Shown one piece after another: positions 17,281-26,436 of a stretch of DNA of 64,000 nucleotides (positions are counted from its first letter, which is position 1; every line of letters begins with the position of its first letter). The notes beneath the pieces were generated by a model. It did no database searches. It had not been told where the DNA came from and worked only from the letters and a program-made list of their open reading frames with translations. Position numbers and translations under genes: made by a program. The DNA is taken from the NCBI GenBank assembly GCA_052103955.1, contig JBQELO010000006.1:62001-126000 (forward strand), written 5' to 3'. This stretch comes from Paenalcaligenes sp052103955 (GTDB lineage: Bacteria; Pseudomonadota; Gammaproteobacteria; Burkholderiales; Burkholderiaceae_B).

Positions 17281-19038
17281 TTATATCCACGTATCACGCA
17301 AGGTAGCTGTACGGTTCAGTACAGGTTTCTCTGGCGTGGATTCTTCACGGTCGGCGATGAAGTAGCCCAAGCGCTCAAACTGCCAGTTGGCACCGGGTTC
17401 AGCAATAAGGCCGGGTTCTACCCATGCTTCAACGGTAGTCAGTGAGTTAGGGTTTAACAGCGCCAAGAAATCTTTGTCACCGGTATCAGGATGTGGATCA
17501 CTGAACAGACGGTCGTACAAGCGTACTGTGGCTGGAATAGCGTGTTCTACGCTAATCCACGTAATGTTGCCTTTGACTTTGACGGAGTCAGCACCGGGGG
17601 TGCCACTTTTCGTGTCTGGCAGGTATTCCACATACACTTCAGTGACGTTACCGTGGTCGTCTTGTTTGTAACCGGTGCAGGTGACAACGTAGCCGTATTT
17701 CAGGCGTACGGTATTACCGGGGTACAGACGGAAGTATTTTTTCTCTGGCTCGATGCGGAAGTCATCACGCTCAATCCACAATTCACGCGTTAGCGGGAAT
17801 GTACGTTGACCGGCTTCTGGATCTTTAGGGTGCGCCGGTGCAGTGCACGTTTCGCTTTGGCCCTCTGGGTAGTTGGTGATGATCAGTTTGATAGGATCCA
17901 ACACCGCTACGCTACGTGGTGCTTTAGGGTCCAGATCGTCACGCAGAGCTTGTTCCAGAATGCTGTAATCAATACGGGAATCGGCTTTGGACACACCAAT
18001 GCGTTCGCAGAAAAGGCGAATGGATTCAGGTGTGTAACCACGGCGACGCAAGCCTGCCAAGGTAGGCATACGTGGGTCATCCCAACCGTCTACGTGGTTT
18101 TCTACTACCAACTGACGTAATTTACGTTTGCTGGTGACCACATAGCTTAGGTATAAGCGCGCAAATTCGTACTGCTGAGGCAGTGGGTCGGCCAAGAAGC
18201 CTAAGTCACGCAGGCGCTCTAGCGTCCAGTTGTAGAAGGGACGTTGGTCTTCGAATTCAAGCGTACAGATACTGTGCGTGATTTGTTCCAGCGCGTCTTC
18301 TACGGGGTGAGCCCAGCTGTACATAGGGTAAATGCACCATTTGTCGCCAGTGCGGTGGTGTTCGGCATGGCGAATACGGTACATCACAGGGTCGCGCAAG
18401 TTGATATTGGGCGATGCCATATCAATTTTTGCGCGCAATGCCATGCTGCCATCTGGATGTTTACCATCGCGCATTTCACGCAACAGCGTGAGCGATTCGT
18501 CGGCAGGGCGATCACGCCACGGCGAGTTGGTACCAGGCGAGGTTAATGTGCCGCGTGTTTCACGCATTTGCTCAGGGCTTTGTTCATCCACATACGCAAA
18601 GCCGCCTTTGATTAAGGCTTCGGCAAACGCGTACATGTCGTCAAAGTAGTCGCTGGCAAAGTACAAGTTAGTTTCATTTTGGAATTTCCAATCGAAGCCT
18701 AACCAGTGCACCATATCAATAATGGCGTCTACGTATTCCTGTTCTTCTTTTTCAGGGTTGGTGTCGTCAAAACGCAAATGGCAGGCGCCTAAATAGTCGC
18801 GAGCCAAACCGAAGTTCAGGCAAATGCTTTTGGCATGACCAATGTGCAAGTAGCCGTTGGGTTCGGGGGGGAAACGAGTGCGGATGCGCGCAGGGTCTAC
18901 GTCTGCTGTAGCGTGTACCTGTGCAGGGCCTGGTTTTCCGCCCCAGCGTTTGGACGCATGACGCTGAGCCTTCAGATCTTGGTCGATAATGGAGCGTAGG
19001 AAATTCGAAACAGGAGCCGTTGTAGATTCAGTGGTCAT
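17281..19038 (-). CDS. glnS: Glutaminyl-tRNA synthetase
   Basis: A 585-residue class I aminoacyl-tRNA synthetase that charges tRNA-Gln directly. HIGH-type motif: PPEPNGYLHIGHAK. KMSKS equivalent: VTSKRKL. The C-terminal beta-barrel anticodon domain is complete. It lies just upstream of minC on the same strand, with stop and minC start nearly touching, so cotranscription is likely. Confidence 0.98.
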   Translation of the reverse strand: MTTESTTAPVSNFLRSIIDQDLKAQRHASKRWGGKPGPAQVHATADVDPARIRTRFPPEPNGYLHIGHAKSICLNFGLARDYLGACHLRFDDTNPEKEEQEYVDAIIDMVHWLGFDWKFQNETNLYFASDYFDDMYAFAEALIKGGFAYVDEQSPEQMRETRGTLTSPGTNSPWRDRPADESLTLLREMRDGKHPDGSMALRAKIDMASPNINLRDPVMYRIRHAEHHRTGDKWCIYPMYSWAHPVEDALEQITHSICTLEFEDQRPFYNWTLERLRDLGFLADPLPQQYEFARLYLSYVVTSKRKLRQLVVENHVDGWDDPRMPTLAGLRRRGYTPESIRLFCERIGVSKADSRIDYSILEQALRDDLDPKAPRSVAVLDPIKLIITNYPEGQSETCTAPAHPKDPEAGQRTFPLTRELWIERDDFRIEPEKKYFRLYPGNTVRLKYGYVVTCTGYKQDDHGNVTEVYVEYLPDTKSGTPGADSVKVKGNITWISVEHAIPATVRLYDRLFSDPHPDTGDKDFLALLNPNSLTTVEAWVEPGLIAEPGANWQFERLGYFIADREESTPEKPVLNRTATLRDTWI

Positions 19039-19150
19039 ACGTAAAATACAAAGAAAATAATCGGGTAATCACCCATTTTGCCATGTTCTGTTCACATCAT
19101 GCGCTTTTCATCAGCACAATTCATAAACACGTTCTAAACTAGCTGACATT

Positions 19151-20488
19151 ATGACGCATTCTGCCCTTTGGTTATCACAGTTGCAGTTTTTTAGCAGTCT
19201 GAGTTTCATGGCTATTTTCTTTGCTATGGAACTAGGGCTAGCGTGGCTGTTGCTGATATTTAGGTTACGTACGTTATCAGGCCTGCATTCGGTCTGGCTG
19301 GCCAGTTACCGTTTTTGGGTACGGGTGTTTGCGTTAACCGTGGTGCTGGGGTTTGCCTCCAGCCTACCCATGCTGATACAGCTAGGTAGTTTATGGCCGG
19401 GTTTTAGTGGCCGTACTAGTGAGGTATCGGGGCCGTTAATTGCCTTGGCCTTGGCGGTGACGCTACTGTTTAAAAGTGGCTTCTTAGGCTTGATGCTGTT
19501 TGCCTACAGGTCGTTGCCGCATTGGTTGCACACCATTATTGTCGGAGTGGTGGCTGTAGGTAGCACGCTTACCGTGAGTGTGTTGATCGCGTTGTCGTCA
19601 TGGATGCAAGTGCCTGTAGGGGTGACATGGCAAGACAAAGGTTATGTGGTCACCGATTGGTATGAGCTGCTAACAGGGCCAGCCTTTGTGTGGCAGTTGG
19701 CTTTATTTTTACTGTTAAGCATGGTGGTGGCATGTTGCTTTGTTATGGCTGTTACGGCGGCCAAAAGCTTGCGTCGCCCTGCTGATGAAAGCGAACGTCG
19801 CGCCTTCAGGTTAGTGTTGTGGGTGTTGTTGCTAAGCACGGTATTGCTTGGTGCCACGGTCTGGGGCTATGGGCAAATGGTGGTGCAATACGAACCCTTA
19901 AAAGCCTTGGCCACGATGGCACGTTGGCAGGCTGATTCCGCTGTGTTCTGGCCGTTTATTGCTTACCCTGCTGGGGCTGAGCTAGGCAACCTCTATAGCT
20001 ATGGCTGGCAAGGAATAGGGGCCATGTGGATTCCCCAATCGGAAACGGGCGAGTATCTGGGCTTGGCTGGACAAGACTTATTGCCGCCCGTAGCGCTGGT
20101 GTTCTTTAGCTTTAGAGTTGCGCTGTTGTTAGGCTTGGCAATTTTGCTGGTGACTATCGTGACATGCTGGCGCGTGCGTCCCCAGCATTATGATCCTTCT
20201 GCGTTATCCACAGGCTGGCGCCGTGTGTTGATCGCGATGGGAGCGGCTGGGTGGCTGCTATTAATCGTGGGCTTGTTGTATCACTTTGCGGGTGCATTAC
20301 CGTATATGGTGAATGGGGCAGTGAAATACACAGACGTATTTTCTGATGTGCCGTTTGAGTCTGCCCTAGCATCGTTGGTGAGCTACGCCGTTGTGTACGG
20401 ATTTTGTCTTGTAGGGTTTTTCATGTTGGTGCGTTACATCGTACGTTACGGTGTGGTGCCAGTGGCTCGTAGAAGGGGACGTGCATGA
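19151..20488 (+). CDS. CydA-like membrane protein lacking the haem ligands
   Basis: A 445-residue polytopic membrane protein clearly homologous to bd-oxidase subunit I: LQFF..LGLAWLL, SGPL, SGFLGLMLF, SSWMQVPVG and FSFRV align with CydA/CioA. Every haem ligand I can align is replaced: H19 by Met (SFM), E99 by Ala, E107 by Lys (LLFKSGF), H186 by Leu or Ala, M393 by Ala (FRVA), and E445 by Ile in a segment that also lost GRQPW. In the quinol loop the Lys252 equivalent is kept but Glu257 is Met. It is therefore unlikely to be an oxygen reductase. An intact CydB-like partner follows (ATGA-type overlap). Function unknown. Confidence 0.85.
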   Translation: MTHSALWLSQLQFFSSLSFMAIFFAMELGLAWLLLIFRLRTLSGLHSVWLASYRFWVRVFALTVVLGFASSLPMLIQLGSLWPGFSGRTSEVSGPLIALALAVTLLFKSGFLGLMLFAYRSLPHWLHTIIVGVVAVGSTLTVSVLIALSSWMQVPVGVTWQDKGYVVTDWYELLTGPAFVWQLALFLLLSMVVACCFVMAVTAAKSLRRPADESERRAFRLVLWVLLLSTVLLGATVWGYGQMVVQYEPLKALATMARWQADSAVFWPFIAYPAGAELGNLYSYGWQGIGAMWIPQSETGEYLGLAGQDLLPPVALVFFSFRVALLLGLAILLVTIVTCWRVRPQHYDPSALSTGWRRVLIAMGAAGWLLLIVGLLYHFAGALPYMVNGAVKYTDVFSDVPFESALASLVSYAVVYGFCLVGFFMLVRYIVRYGVVPVARRRGRA

Positions 20489-21534
20489 TCGAAGTCTTAG
20501 CCAATGCGATGGGGCTTGCTATTACCGATCCCGTGTTCTGGATGCCGTTAGTCTTCTTGGGACTGTTCTTTGTAGTGGTGCTCGCTGGCACCATTTTGGA
20601 TGGGTTTGATATTGGGGTGGGCAGCCTGTCATTAATTGCCCCGGCGACACTGCGCCCCCGGATGTTGTCGTTGCTTAGCCCATGGCGAGATGCTAACGAA
20701 TATTGGTTGTTCTTAGGCATGGTACTGTTCTTTTGTGCCTTTCCCCACGCGTGGGAAGCCGTGATGGGCAGTTTGTACTTGCCGTTATGCGGTTTGGCCT
20801 TAGGGGTGTTACTGCGCTCAGTTAGCTTCGAGATGCGTTTACGTGCCCCAGCAGAGCTACAAGCCAAGTGGCAGGTGGCTTTTGGTGTGGGCTCGGTGAT
20901 CACGGCCTTTGTGCACGGCGTGTTACTGGCCAAAGTGGTGGTCAGTTTTAATACGGGTGCAGGTTATTTCTGGTTCAGTATTTTCATGGGGCTGTGTGCC
21001 GTTGCGGCGTACGCCCTGTTGGGCGCTAGCTGGTTGATTATGCGTGAGGCAGGCGAGCTACGTGCACGAGCCGTGCGCTGGGGCAGCGTGACTGTACGTT
21101 GGTTTGCGGCGGGGGCTATTGCGGCATCCGTGGTGCTGGCTTTGGCTAACCCCGGTGTATTGCTGAAGTGGAGCGAAGGCCTACAGCGTGTCATCGTATT
21201 AGTGCTGTGGGGCGCATTGTTGTTGTGCTTTATTTCGCTAGAAATGTGTTTGCAGCGCATGATCAACAGCAGCTACAGAACTACAGCATTACCTTTTATG
21301 CTGACCTTGCTGGTGTTTGTGGCCGTGATGTCGGGCTTAGCGTTTAGTTTCTTCCCCTTCTTGGTGTTGGATGAAATCACCATTTGGGATGGTGCTGCAT
21401 CGTTACCTGTATTGCACATAGTCGGTGGGGTGGCGGTGTTGATCATTCCTATTATGTTGCTGTTCAATATTTGGGTATATAAGGGCATGTTCGGCTTATC
21501 TAAACCGCCGCAGCCACCCGAGTTTAGAGGCTAA
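20485..21534 (+). CDS. CydB-like membrane protein, partner of the CydA-like protein
   Basis: A 349-residue membrane protein homologous to bd-oxidase subunit II. DGFDIGVGSL near residue 38 and the P-W-x-D/G-N-E-x-W region (SPWRDANEYW) match CydB, with the usual WDGNE reading WRDANE. It has about eight to nine membrane segments. It overlaps the CydA-like gene by 4 nt. Since the partner lacks haem ligands, the pair probably forms a heterodimer with a non-oxidase role. No cydX-like small ORF was recognised after it. Confidence 0.85.
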   Translation: MIEVLANAMGLAITDPVFWMPLVFLGLFFVVVLAGTILDGFDIGVGSLSLIAPATLRPRMLSLLSPWRDANEYWLFLGMVLFFCAFPHAWEAVMGSLYLPLCGLALGVLLRSVSFEMRLRAPAELQAKWQVAFGVGSVITAFVHGVLLAKVVVSFNTGAGYFWFSIFMGLCAVAAYALLGASWLIMREAGELRARAVRWGSVTVRWFAAGAIAASVVLALANPGVLLKWSEGLQRVIVLVLWGALLLCFISLEMCLQRMINSSYRTTALPFMLTLLVFVAVMSGLAFSFFPFLVLDEITIWDGAASLPVLHIVGGVAVLIIPIMLLFNIWVYKGMFGLSKPPQPPEFRG

Positions 21535-21536
21535 CA

Positions 21537-23321
21537 GTGCAGGAAAACCCACGCTCGTCTTCCATGCTGATGTCTACCCGACAAAAGCTGGGACAGGCTT
21601 CTTCTATGTTGTGGGTGCTGGGCTGGGCGGTGCTCATGGGCATCGCTGGTGCCCTGTCTATTTGGCTTTTTCATGAAGCCATGTTCTTGGTGCAACGTTT
21701 ACTTACGGGGCAATCCGGCGAAATCTCTGATGTTATGCACGACCTATCATGGTGGTGGCGCTTGTTGCTGCCTACTATTGGTGGGTTAGTGGCCGGTGTG
21801 TTGTTGTGGTTGGCCAAACGGCGTAAAAGCACCATGGCCGAAGACTACATGGAAGCCGTCACGTTGGGCGATGGGCGTTTGTCTATTCGCCAAGGATTGC
21901 TGCGCACCTTATCGTCGTTGTTTACGGTGGCTACAGGTGGCTCCATCGGTAGGGAAGGGGCCATGATCCACTTGGCGTCGCTGGTGGCGTCGGTGTTGGG
22001 ACGATTATTACGGGTAGGGGCGACGCATTTACGGTTGTTAGTGGCCTGTGGTGGGGCGGCGGGGGTGAGTGCTGCTTATGGTACGCCTTTGGCGGGCGCC
22101 GTGTTTGTGGCCGAAATTGTCTTGGGTACGCTGAATATTCAAAGTTTGGGGCCCTTATTGGTGGCAGCGGCAGTGGCCAACCTGACCATGCGTATTTTGG
22201 GTATCTACCAACCCTTGTACGAGATGCCCGATGTGCAGAGTATTGTGGGTGTGGATATTTGGGTGTTTGTGCTGCTGGGGATATTGGTAGGGGTTGCGGC
22301 GCCGGGTTTCCTGAAACTGATGACCTTGTTCAAAGACCGGTTTGCACGTACAGGTATTCCACTGTATTTGCGCTTAGCGGTGGGTGGATTGTTGTTAGGG
22401 CTGTTGCTCATCGCCATTCCTGATGTGGCGGGTAATGGTTACAGTGTGGTGACCGCCTTATTGCATGAACCATGGGCGTGGTACATGGTGGTGGGTATGT
22501 TGTTTGCCAAAGTGCTAGCGACAGCCTTAACCGTGGGTTCTGGGGCTATAGGTGGGGTGTTTACACCGGCGCTCTTTGTGGGGGCTGCTTTTGGTACCTT
22601 GTGTGGGCAATTGCTGCTGTCAGTGGTGCCAGGCTTATCCATCCCCCTGCATTTGTTTACGCTGGTGGGTATGGGGGCGTTTTTGGGGGCGGCTACCAGT
22701 GCGCCGCTCATGGCGATTTTGATGTTGTTCGAGATGACGCTTAGCTATGCGTTGGTATTGCCACTGATTATTGCGACAGTAGTGGCGTATTTCGTGGCAA
22801 GGTTGTTGGCGGAAGTCGCTATGTACGACGTGGTGCTGGTGCGTGAACAAAATGAACGCTTGCGCAGCACGCTTCGACATACGCAGTTAAATGAGTTGGT
22901 GCGGCCCGCTGAAACAGTGCTGCCCGATGACGCTAAGATTGCAGAAGCCCTACAGATGTTTTTGGATTACCCCGTGAAGTACCTGTATGTGGTGAATGCC
23001 AATAACGTGTTTCAAGGCGTGGTGGCACAGCAAGACTTAACCCGCTTGTTATTACACCACTCGGATACCGATGGTTTGTGTTTGGCCGATGTGTTGCGCC
23101 CGGACTTCGTTAAAACCTTAACTCCTAGCCTAAGCTTGGACGAAGCCCAAGATTATTTTGTGAATTTCAGTGGCGAACGTTTGCCCGTGGTGAGTGAAGA
23201 GGAGCAGCCTCGCTTATTAGGCGTGGTGTATAAATCGGCGCTATTAGAAAAATATACGGCGATCAAACGTTCCTTGGATGGGGCAGAAGTCACAGCGGTT
23301 TTTAACAGCACCAAAGCGTGA
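21537..23321 (+). CDS. ClC-family chloride channel/transporter with CBS domains
   Basis: A 594-residue protein. The ClC membrane core (to ~430) has GREGA holding the external gating Glu (E148 of ClC-ec1) and GSGAIGGVFTPAL. Two CBS domains (~465-580) probably sense nucleotides. In FVAEIVLG the position of the internal proton Glu203 is Ile, so it may be a channel or use another proton path. GTG 21537 follows the cydB-like stop by 2 bp, with AGAGG upstream, so it is translationally linked to the cydAB-like pair. Confidence 0.93.
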   Translation: MQENPRSSSMLMSTRQKLGQASSMLWVLGWAVLMGIAGALSIWLFHEAMFLVQRLLTGQSGEISDVMHDLSWWWRLLLPTIGGLVAGVLLWLAKRRKSTMAEDYMEAVTLGDGRLSIRQGLLRTLSSLFTVATGGSIGREGAMIHLASLVASVLGRLLRVGATHLRLLVACGGAAGVSAAYGTPLAGAVFVAEIVLGTLNIQSLGPLLVAAAVANLTMRILGIYQPLYEMPDVQSIVGVDIWVFVLLGILVGVAAPGFLKLMTLFKDRFARTGIPLYLRLAVGGLLLGLLLIAIPDVAGNGYSVVTALLHEPWAWYMVVGMLFAKVLATALTVGSGAIGGVFTPALFVGAAFGTLCGQLLLSVVPGLSIPLHLFTLVGMGAFLGAATSAPLMAILMLFEMTLSYALVLPLIIATVVAYFVARLLAEVAMYDVVLVREQNERLRSTLRHTQLNELVRPAETVLPDDAKIAEALQMFLDYPVKYLYVVNANNVFQGVVAQQDLTRLLLHHSDTDGLCLADVLRPDFVKTLTPSLSLDEAQDYFVNFSGERLPVVSEEEQPRLLGVVYKSALLEKYTAIKRSLDGAEVTAVFNSTKA

Positions 23322-23415
23322 GTGGCCTAGGGTTTTCTGGTACAGTCTATTGGCTGTAGTAAAAGCGCCGCCACTTCTACCGCGCGCTTCTTCCTTGTTT
23401 TGATTAAAGTTCTTC

Positions 23416-25239
23416 ATGTCTGATCCCGCTCTGGAAACCCTGCAAAATGTGTTTGGCTATGATGCCTTCAGGGGAGACCAGCACGCGATTATCGAGCAAG
23501 TTGTTAACGGCGGTGATGCGCTAGTGCTCATGCCTACTGGTGGTGGTAAGTCGCTGTGCTACCAAATTCCTGCGTTAATACGCCCCGGTACAGGCATCGT
23601 GATTTCCCCTCTGATTGCGTTGATGCAAGATCAGGTAGACGCTCTGACCGAGCTAGGGGTGAGTGCTGCCTATTTGAATTCCACACAAGAATGGTCACAA
23701 GCCCGCGAGGTTGAACGTGCCTTTTTGGCCGGTGAGCTGGACTTGCTGTATGTAGCGCCTGAACGACTGATGACCGATCGCTGCTTAGATTTGTTAGCGC
23801 GTGGCCGTATTGCGTTGTTTGCCATCGACGAGGCGCACTGTGTATCGCAGTGGGGGCATGACTTCAGGCCTGAATATTTAAAACTGTCGTACTTGATAGA
23901 GCGTTGGCCCGATGTGCCGCGTATTGCCTTAACGGCAACTGCTACAGCTGAAACTCGCCATGAAATTGCCGAGCGCTTATCGCTGCACCATGCCGAACAG
24001 TTCGTTTCTAGCTTTGACCGCCCTAATATTTGTTACCGCATCGTAGAGAAAAACGATGTGCGACGCCAATTAATGGCATTGATACGCGAAGAGCACGCGG
24101 GTGACAGTGGGATTGTGTACTGCTTGTCGCGTGCGCGGGTAGAAGACACTGCCGCTTACTTGGTGCGTGAAGGGGTGAATGCCTTACCTTATCACGCGGG
24201 CTTGAGTGCCGAGGTGCGTGCGCAGAATCAGTCCCGTTTCCTGCGTGAAGAGGGCGTGGTGATGGTCGCCACTATTGCTTTTGGCATGGGGGTGAATAAA
24301 CCCGATGTGCGCTTTGTGGCGCATATAGACCTGCCTAAATCTATTGAAGGCTATTACCAAGAAACTGGGCGAGCAGGGCGTGATGGTGAGCCGGCTACGG
24401 CATGGTTAGCTTATGGTTTGCAAGACGTGGTGCAGTTGCATCGCATGATTAGCGATTCGCAAGCCGAAGAAAACCACCGACGTACGCAAGGGCGTCAGTT
24501 AGATTCCATGTTAGGGCTGTGTGAAACCGTGAACTGTAGGCGCCAGTCGTTGTTGGCGTACTTTGGCGAAACCATGCATAACTGCCAGAACTGCGACACG
24601 TGCATGACACCGCCCGAATCGTGGGACGGTACGGTGGCGGCACAGAAATTGTTATCGGCGGTGTATCGTTTATGGCGAGAGCGCGGTCAACGCTTTGGTG
24701 CAGGGCATCTGATTGATATTTTGCGTGGCAAAGAAACCGATAGGGTCAAAGAATATGGCCACCAAAACCTAAGCGTGTTTGGCGTGGGCTTAGAAATTAA
24801 TGACCAAGGCTGGCGTAGTGTATTGCGTCAGTTGTTGGCGTTAAATGTGTTGACCGTTGATACCCAAGGTTATGGCACCTTGGGCCTGACTGACAAAGCG
24901 CGGCCGGTGCTAAAAGGCGAGCAGCAACTGATGTTCAGGCGCGAAACTACCATTGCCAGCAAAGCGACCCGTAGCTCTAAAGCCGTTACCCAAGTGCCAC
25001 CCGAAGCGCAGCCGTTGTTTCAAGCGTTGCGCGAATGGCGTTCAGCCGTGGCAAAAGAGCACGAAGTACCTGCTTTCATTATTTTTAACGATGCGACATT
25101 ACGTCAAATAGCCATTGAACAGCCACAGAGTCTAGATGACCTGCGCTGCATTTCGGGTATAGGGGTGCGTAAGCTGAAATCGTACGGTGACGACTTGTTG
25201 GCCTGTGTGGCTAACGTGGCGGCGTCGTCAGTCGAATAA
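23416..25239 (+). CDS. recQ: RecQ, ATP-dependent DNA helicase
   Basis: A 607-residue 3'-5' helicase of the RecF pathway. Walker A is MPTGGGKSLCYQ, and DEAH-box is FAIDEAHCVSQWG. The zinc site (C-R-R-Q, then CQNCDTC) is followed by winged helix and a C-terminal HRDC domain (PLFQALREWR...ISGIGVRKL). Full length. Its 3' end overlaps the convergent ruvB by 12 bp. Confidence 0.98.
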   Translation: MSDPALETLQNVFGYDAFRGDQHAIIEQVVNGGDALVLMPTGGGKSLCYQIPALIRPGTGIVISPLIALMQDQVDALTELGVSAAYLNSTQEWSQAREVERAFLAGELDLLYVAPERLMTDRCLDLLARGRIALFAIDEAHCVSQWGHDFRPEYLKLSYLIERWPDVPRIALTATATAETRHEIAERLSLHHAEQFVSSFDRPNICYRIVEKNDVRRQLMALIREEHAGDSGIVYCLSRARVEDTAAYLVREGVNALPYHAGLSAEVRAQNQSRFLREEGVVMVATIAFGMGVNKPDVRFVAHIDLPKSIEGYYQETGRAGRDGEPATAWLAYGLQDVVQLHRMISDSQAEENHRRTQGRQLDSMLGLCETVNCRRQSLLAYFGETMHNCQNCDTCMTPPESWDGTVAAQKLLSAVYRLWRERGQRFGAGHLIDILRGKETDRVKEYGHQNLSVFGVGLEINDQGWRSVLRQLLALNVLTVDTQGYGTLGLTDKARPVLKGEQQLMFRRETTIASKATRSSKAVTQVPPEAQPLFQALREWRSAVAKEHEVPAFIIFNDATLRQIAIEQPQSLDDLRCISGIGVRKLKSYGDDLLACVANVAASSVE

Positions 25240-26298
25240 GGCACCGCCGCCTACGGCATTGGCGTTAGGGGTAAGCCCCAGATGTGTCCAGGCCATGCGT
25301 GTAGCGGTACGACCGCGTGGGGTGCGCTGCATAAAACCGTGTTGGATCAGATAAGGCTCAATCACGTCTTCAATGGTGTCGCGTTCTTCACCTATAGCAG
25401 CCGCTAAACTGTCTACGCCAACTGGGCCACCATCAAAACGATGAATAATAGCTTCCAGTAGTTTGCGGTCCATGAGGTCTAGCCCAGACGGGTCTACCTC
25501 GAGCAAGGCTAAGGCATTGCTGGCAGTTTGCGAGCAGATAGTACCATCGGCTTTAACATCGGCGTAATCACGTACTCGGCGCAGCAAACGGTTAGCAATA
25601 CGGGGTGTACCACGTGAGCGGCGGGCAATTTCTTGAGCGCCGTCTTCTATACATTCCACGTTAAGCAGGCGGGCGCTGCGTTCCACAATATGTTGTAAGT
25701 CGGCCGTGTTGTAGAACTCTAGCCTAGACACGATACCAAAGCGGTCGCGCAGTGGGTTGGTCAGCATACCCGCGCGGGTCGTGGCGCCTACCAAGGTGAA
25801 GGGCTGCAAGTCGATTTTGACGCTGCGGGCAGCTGGCCCATCACCAATCATAATGTCTATTTGATAGTCTTCCATGGCGGGGTAGAGGATTTCTTCTACC
25901 ACGGGCGATAGCCTATGAATTTCATCAATGAACAGTACGTCGTTTTTATCCAGATTGGTGAGTAGTGCCGCTAAGTCACCGGGTTTTTCCAGCACAGGGC
26001 CAGAGGTTTGGTGCAGGCGTACCCCCATTTCTTGGGCCACGATATGCGCCAAAGTGGTTTTACCCAAACCGGGCGGGCCAAATAACAGTACGTGATCCAA
26101 CGCTTCTTGGCGTCCGCGAGCCGCTGCAATGAAAATTTCCAGTTGATCGCGTACGCGCTGCTGACCTACATAGTCATGCAGTGTTTTGGGGCGTAATGCG
26201 CGCTCAATAGATTCTTCGTTGGGCGACTGTGCTGTAGCCTCAACCATACGTGGTGCGGGGGACGATTCGCTGCGAAGAGAGTCTGAATAAATGGCCAT
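25228..26298 (-). CDS. ruvB: RuvB, Holliday junction branch migration ATPase
   Basis: A 356-residue AAA+ motor. Walker A GPPGLGKTT, Walker B FIDEIHRL, sensor GATTRAG, and a C-terminal winged helix. The ATG at 26298 (MAIYSDSLRSES) matches the family start; an upstream in-frame start at 26337 has no support. It is separated from ruvA and ruvC by a convergent dehydratase gene, so it needs its own promoter. Confidence 0.98.
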   Translation of the reverse strand: MAIYSDSLRSESSPAPRMVEATAQSPNEESIERALRPKTLHDYVGQQRVRDQLEIFIAAARGRQEALDHVLLFGPPGLGKTTLAHIVAQEMGVRLHQTSGPVLEKPGDLAALLTNLDKNDVLFIDEIHRLSPVVEEILYPAMEDYQIDIMIGDGPAARSVKIDLQPFTLVGATTRAGMLTNPLRDRFGIVSRLEFYNTADLQHIVERSARLLNVECIEDGAQEIARRSRGTPRIANRLLRRVRDYADVKADGTICSQTASNALALLEVDPSGLDLMDRKLLEAIIHRFDGGPVGVDSLAAAIGEERDTIEDVIEPYLIQHGFMQRTPRGRTATRMAWTHLGLTPNANAVGGGALFD

Positions 26299-26436
26299 AG
26301 CAGTTTCACTGAATGAATACACAGTATGGTACACCAATCACAACCTTGCGTGGGAGTGTCGCGCAAGGCTGGCTGGTGGCATAATGTTTTACTTATCTGT
26401 CAGCTCTATGACAGAGCCATGGGAGAACTGTCGAAG

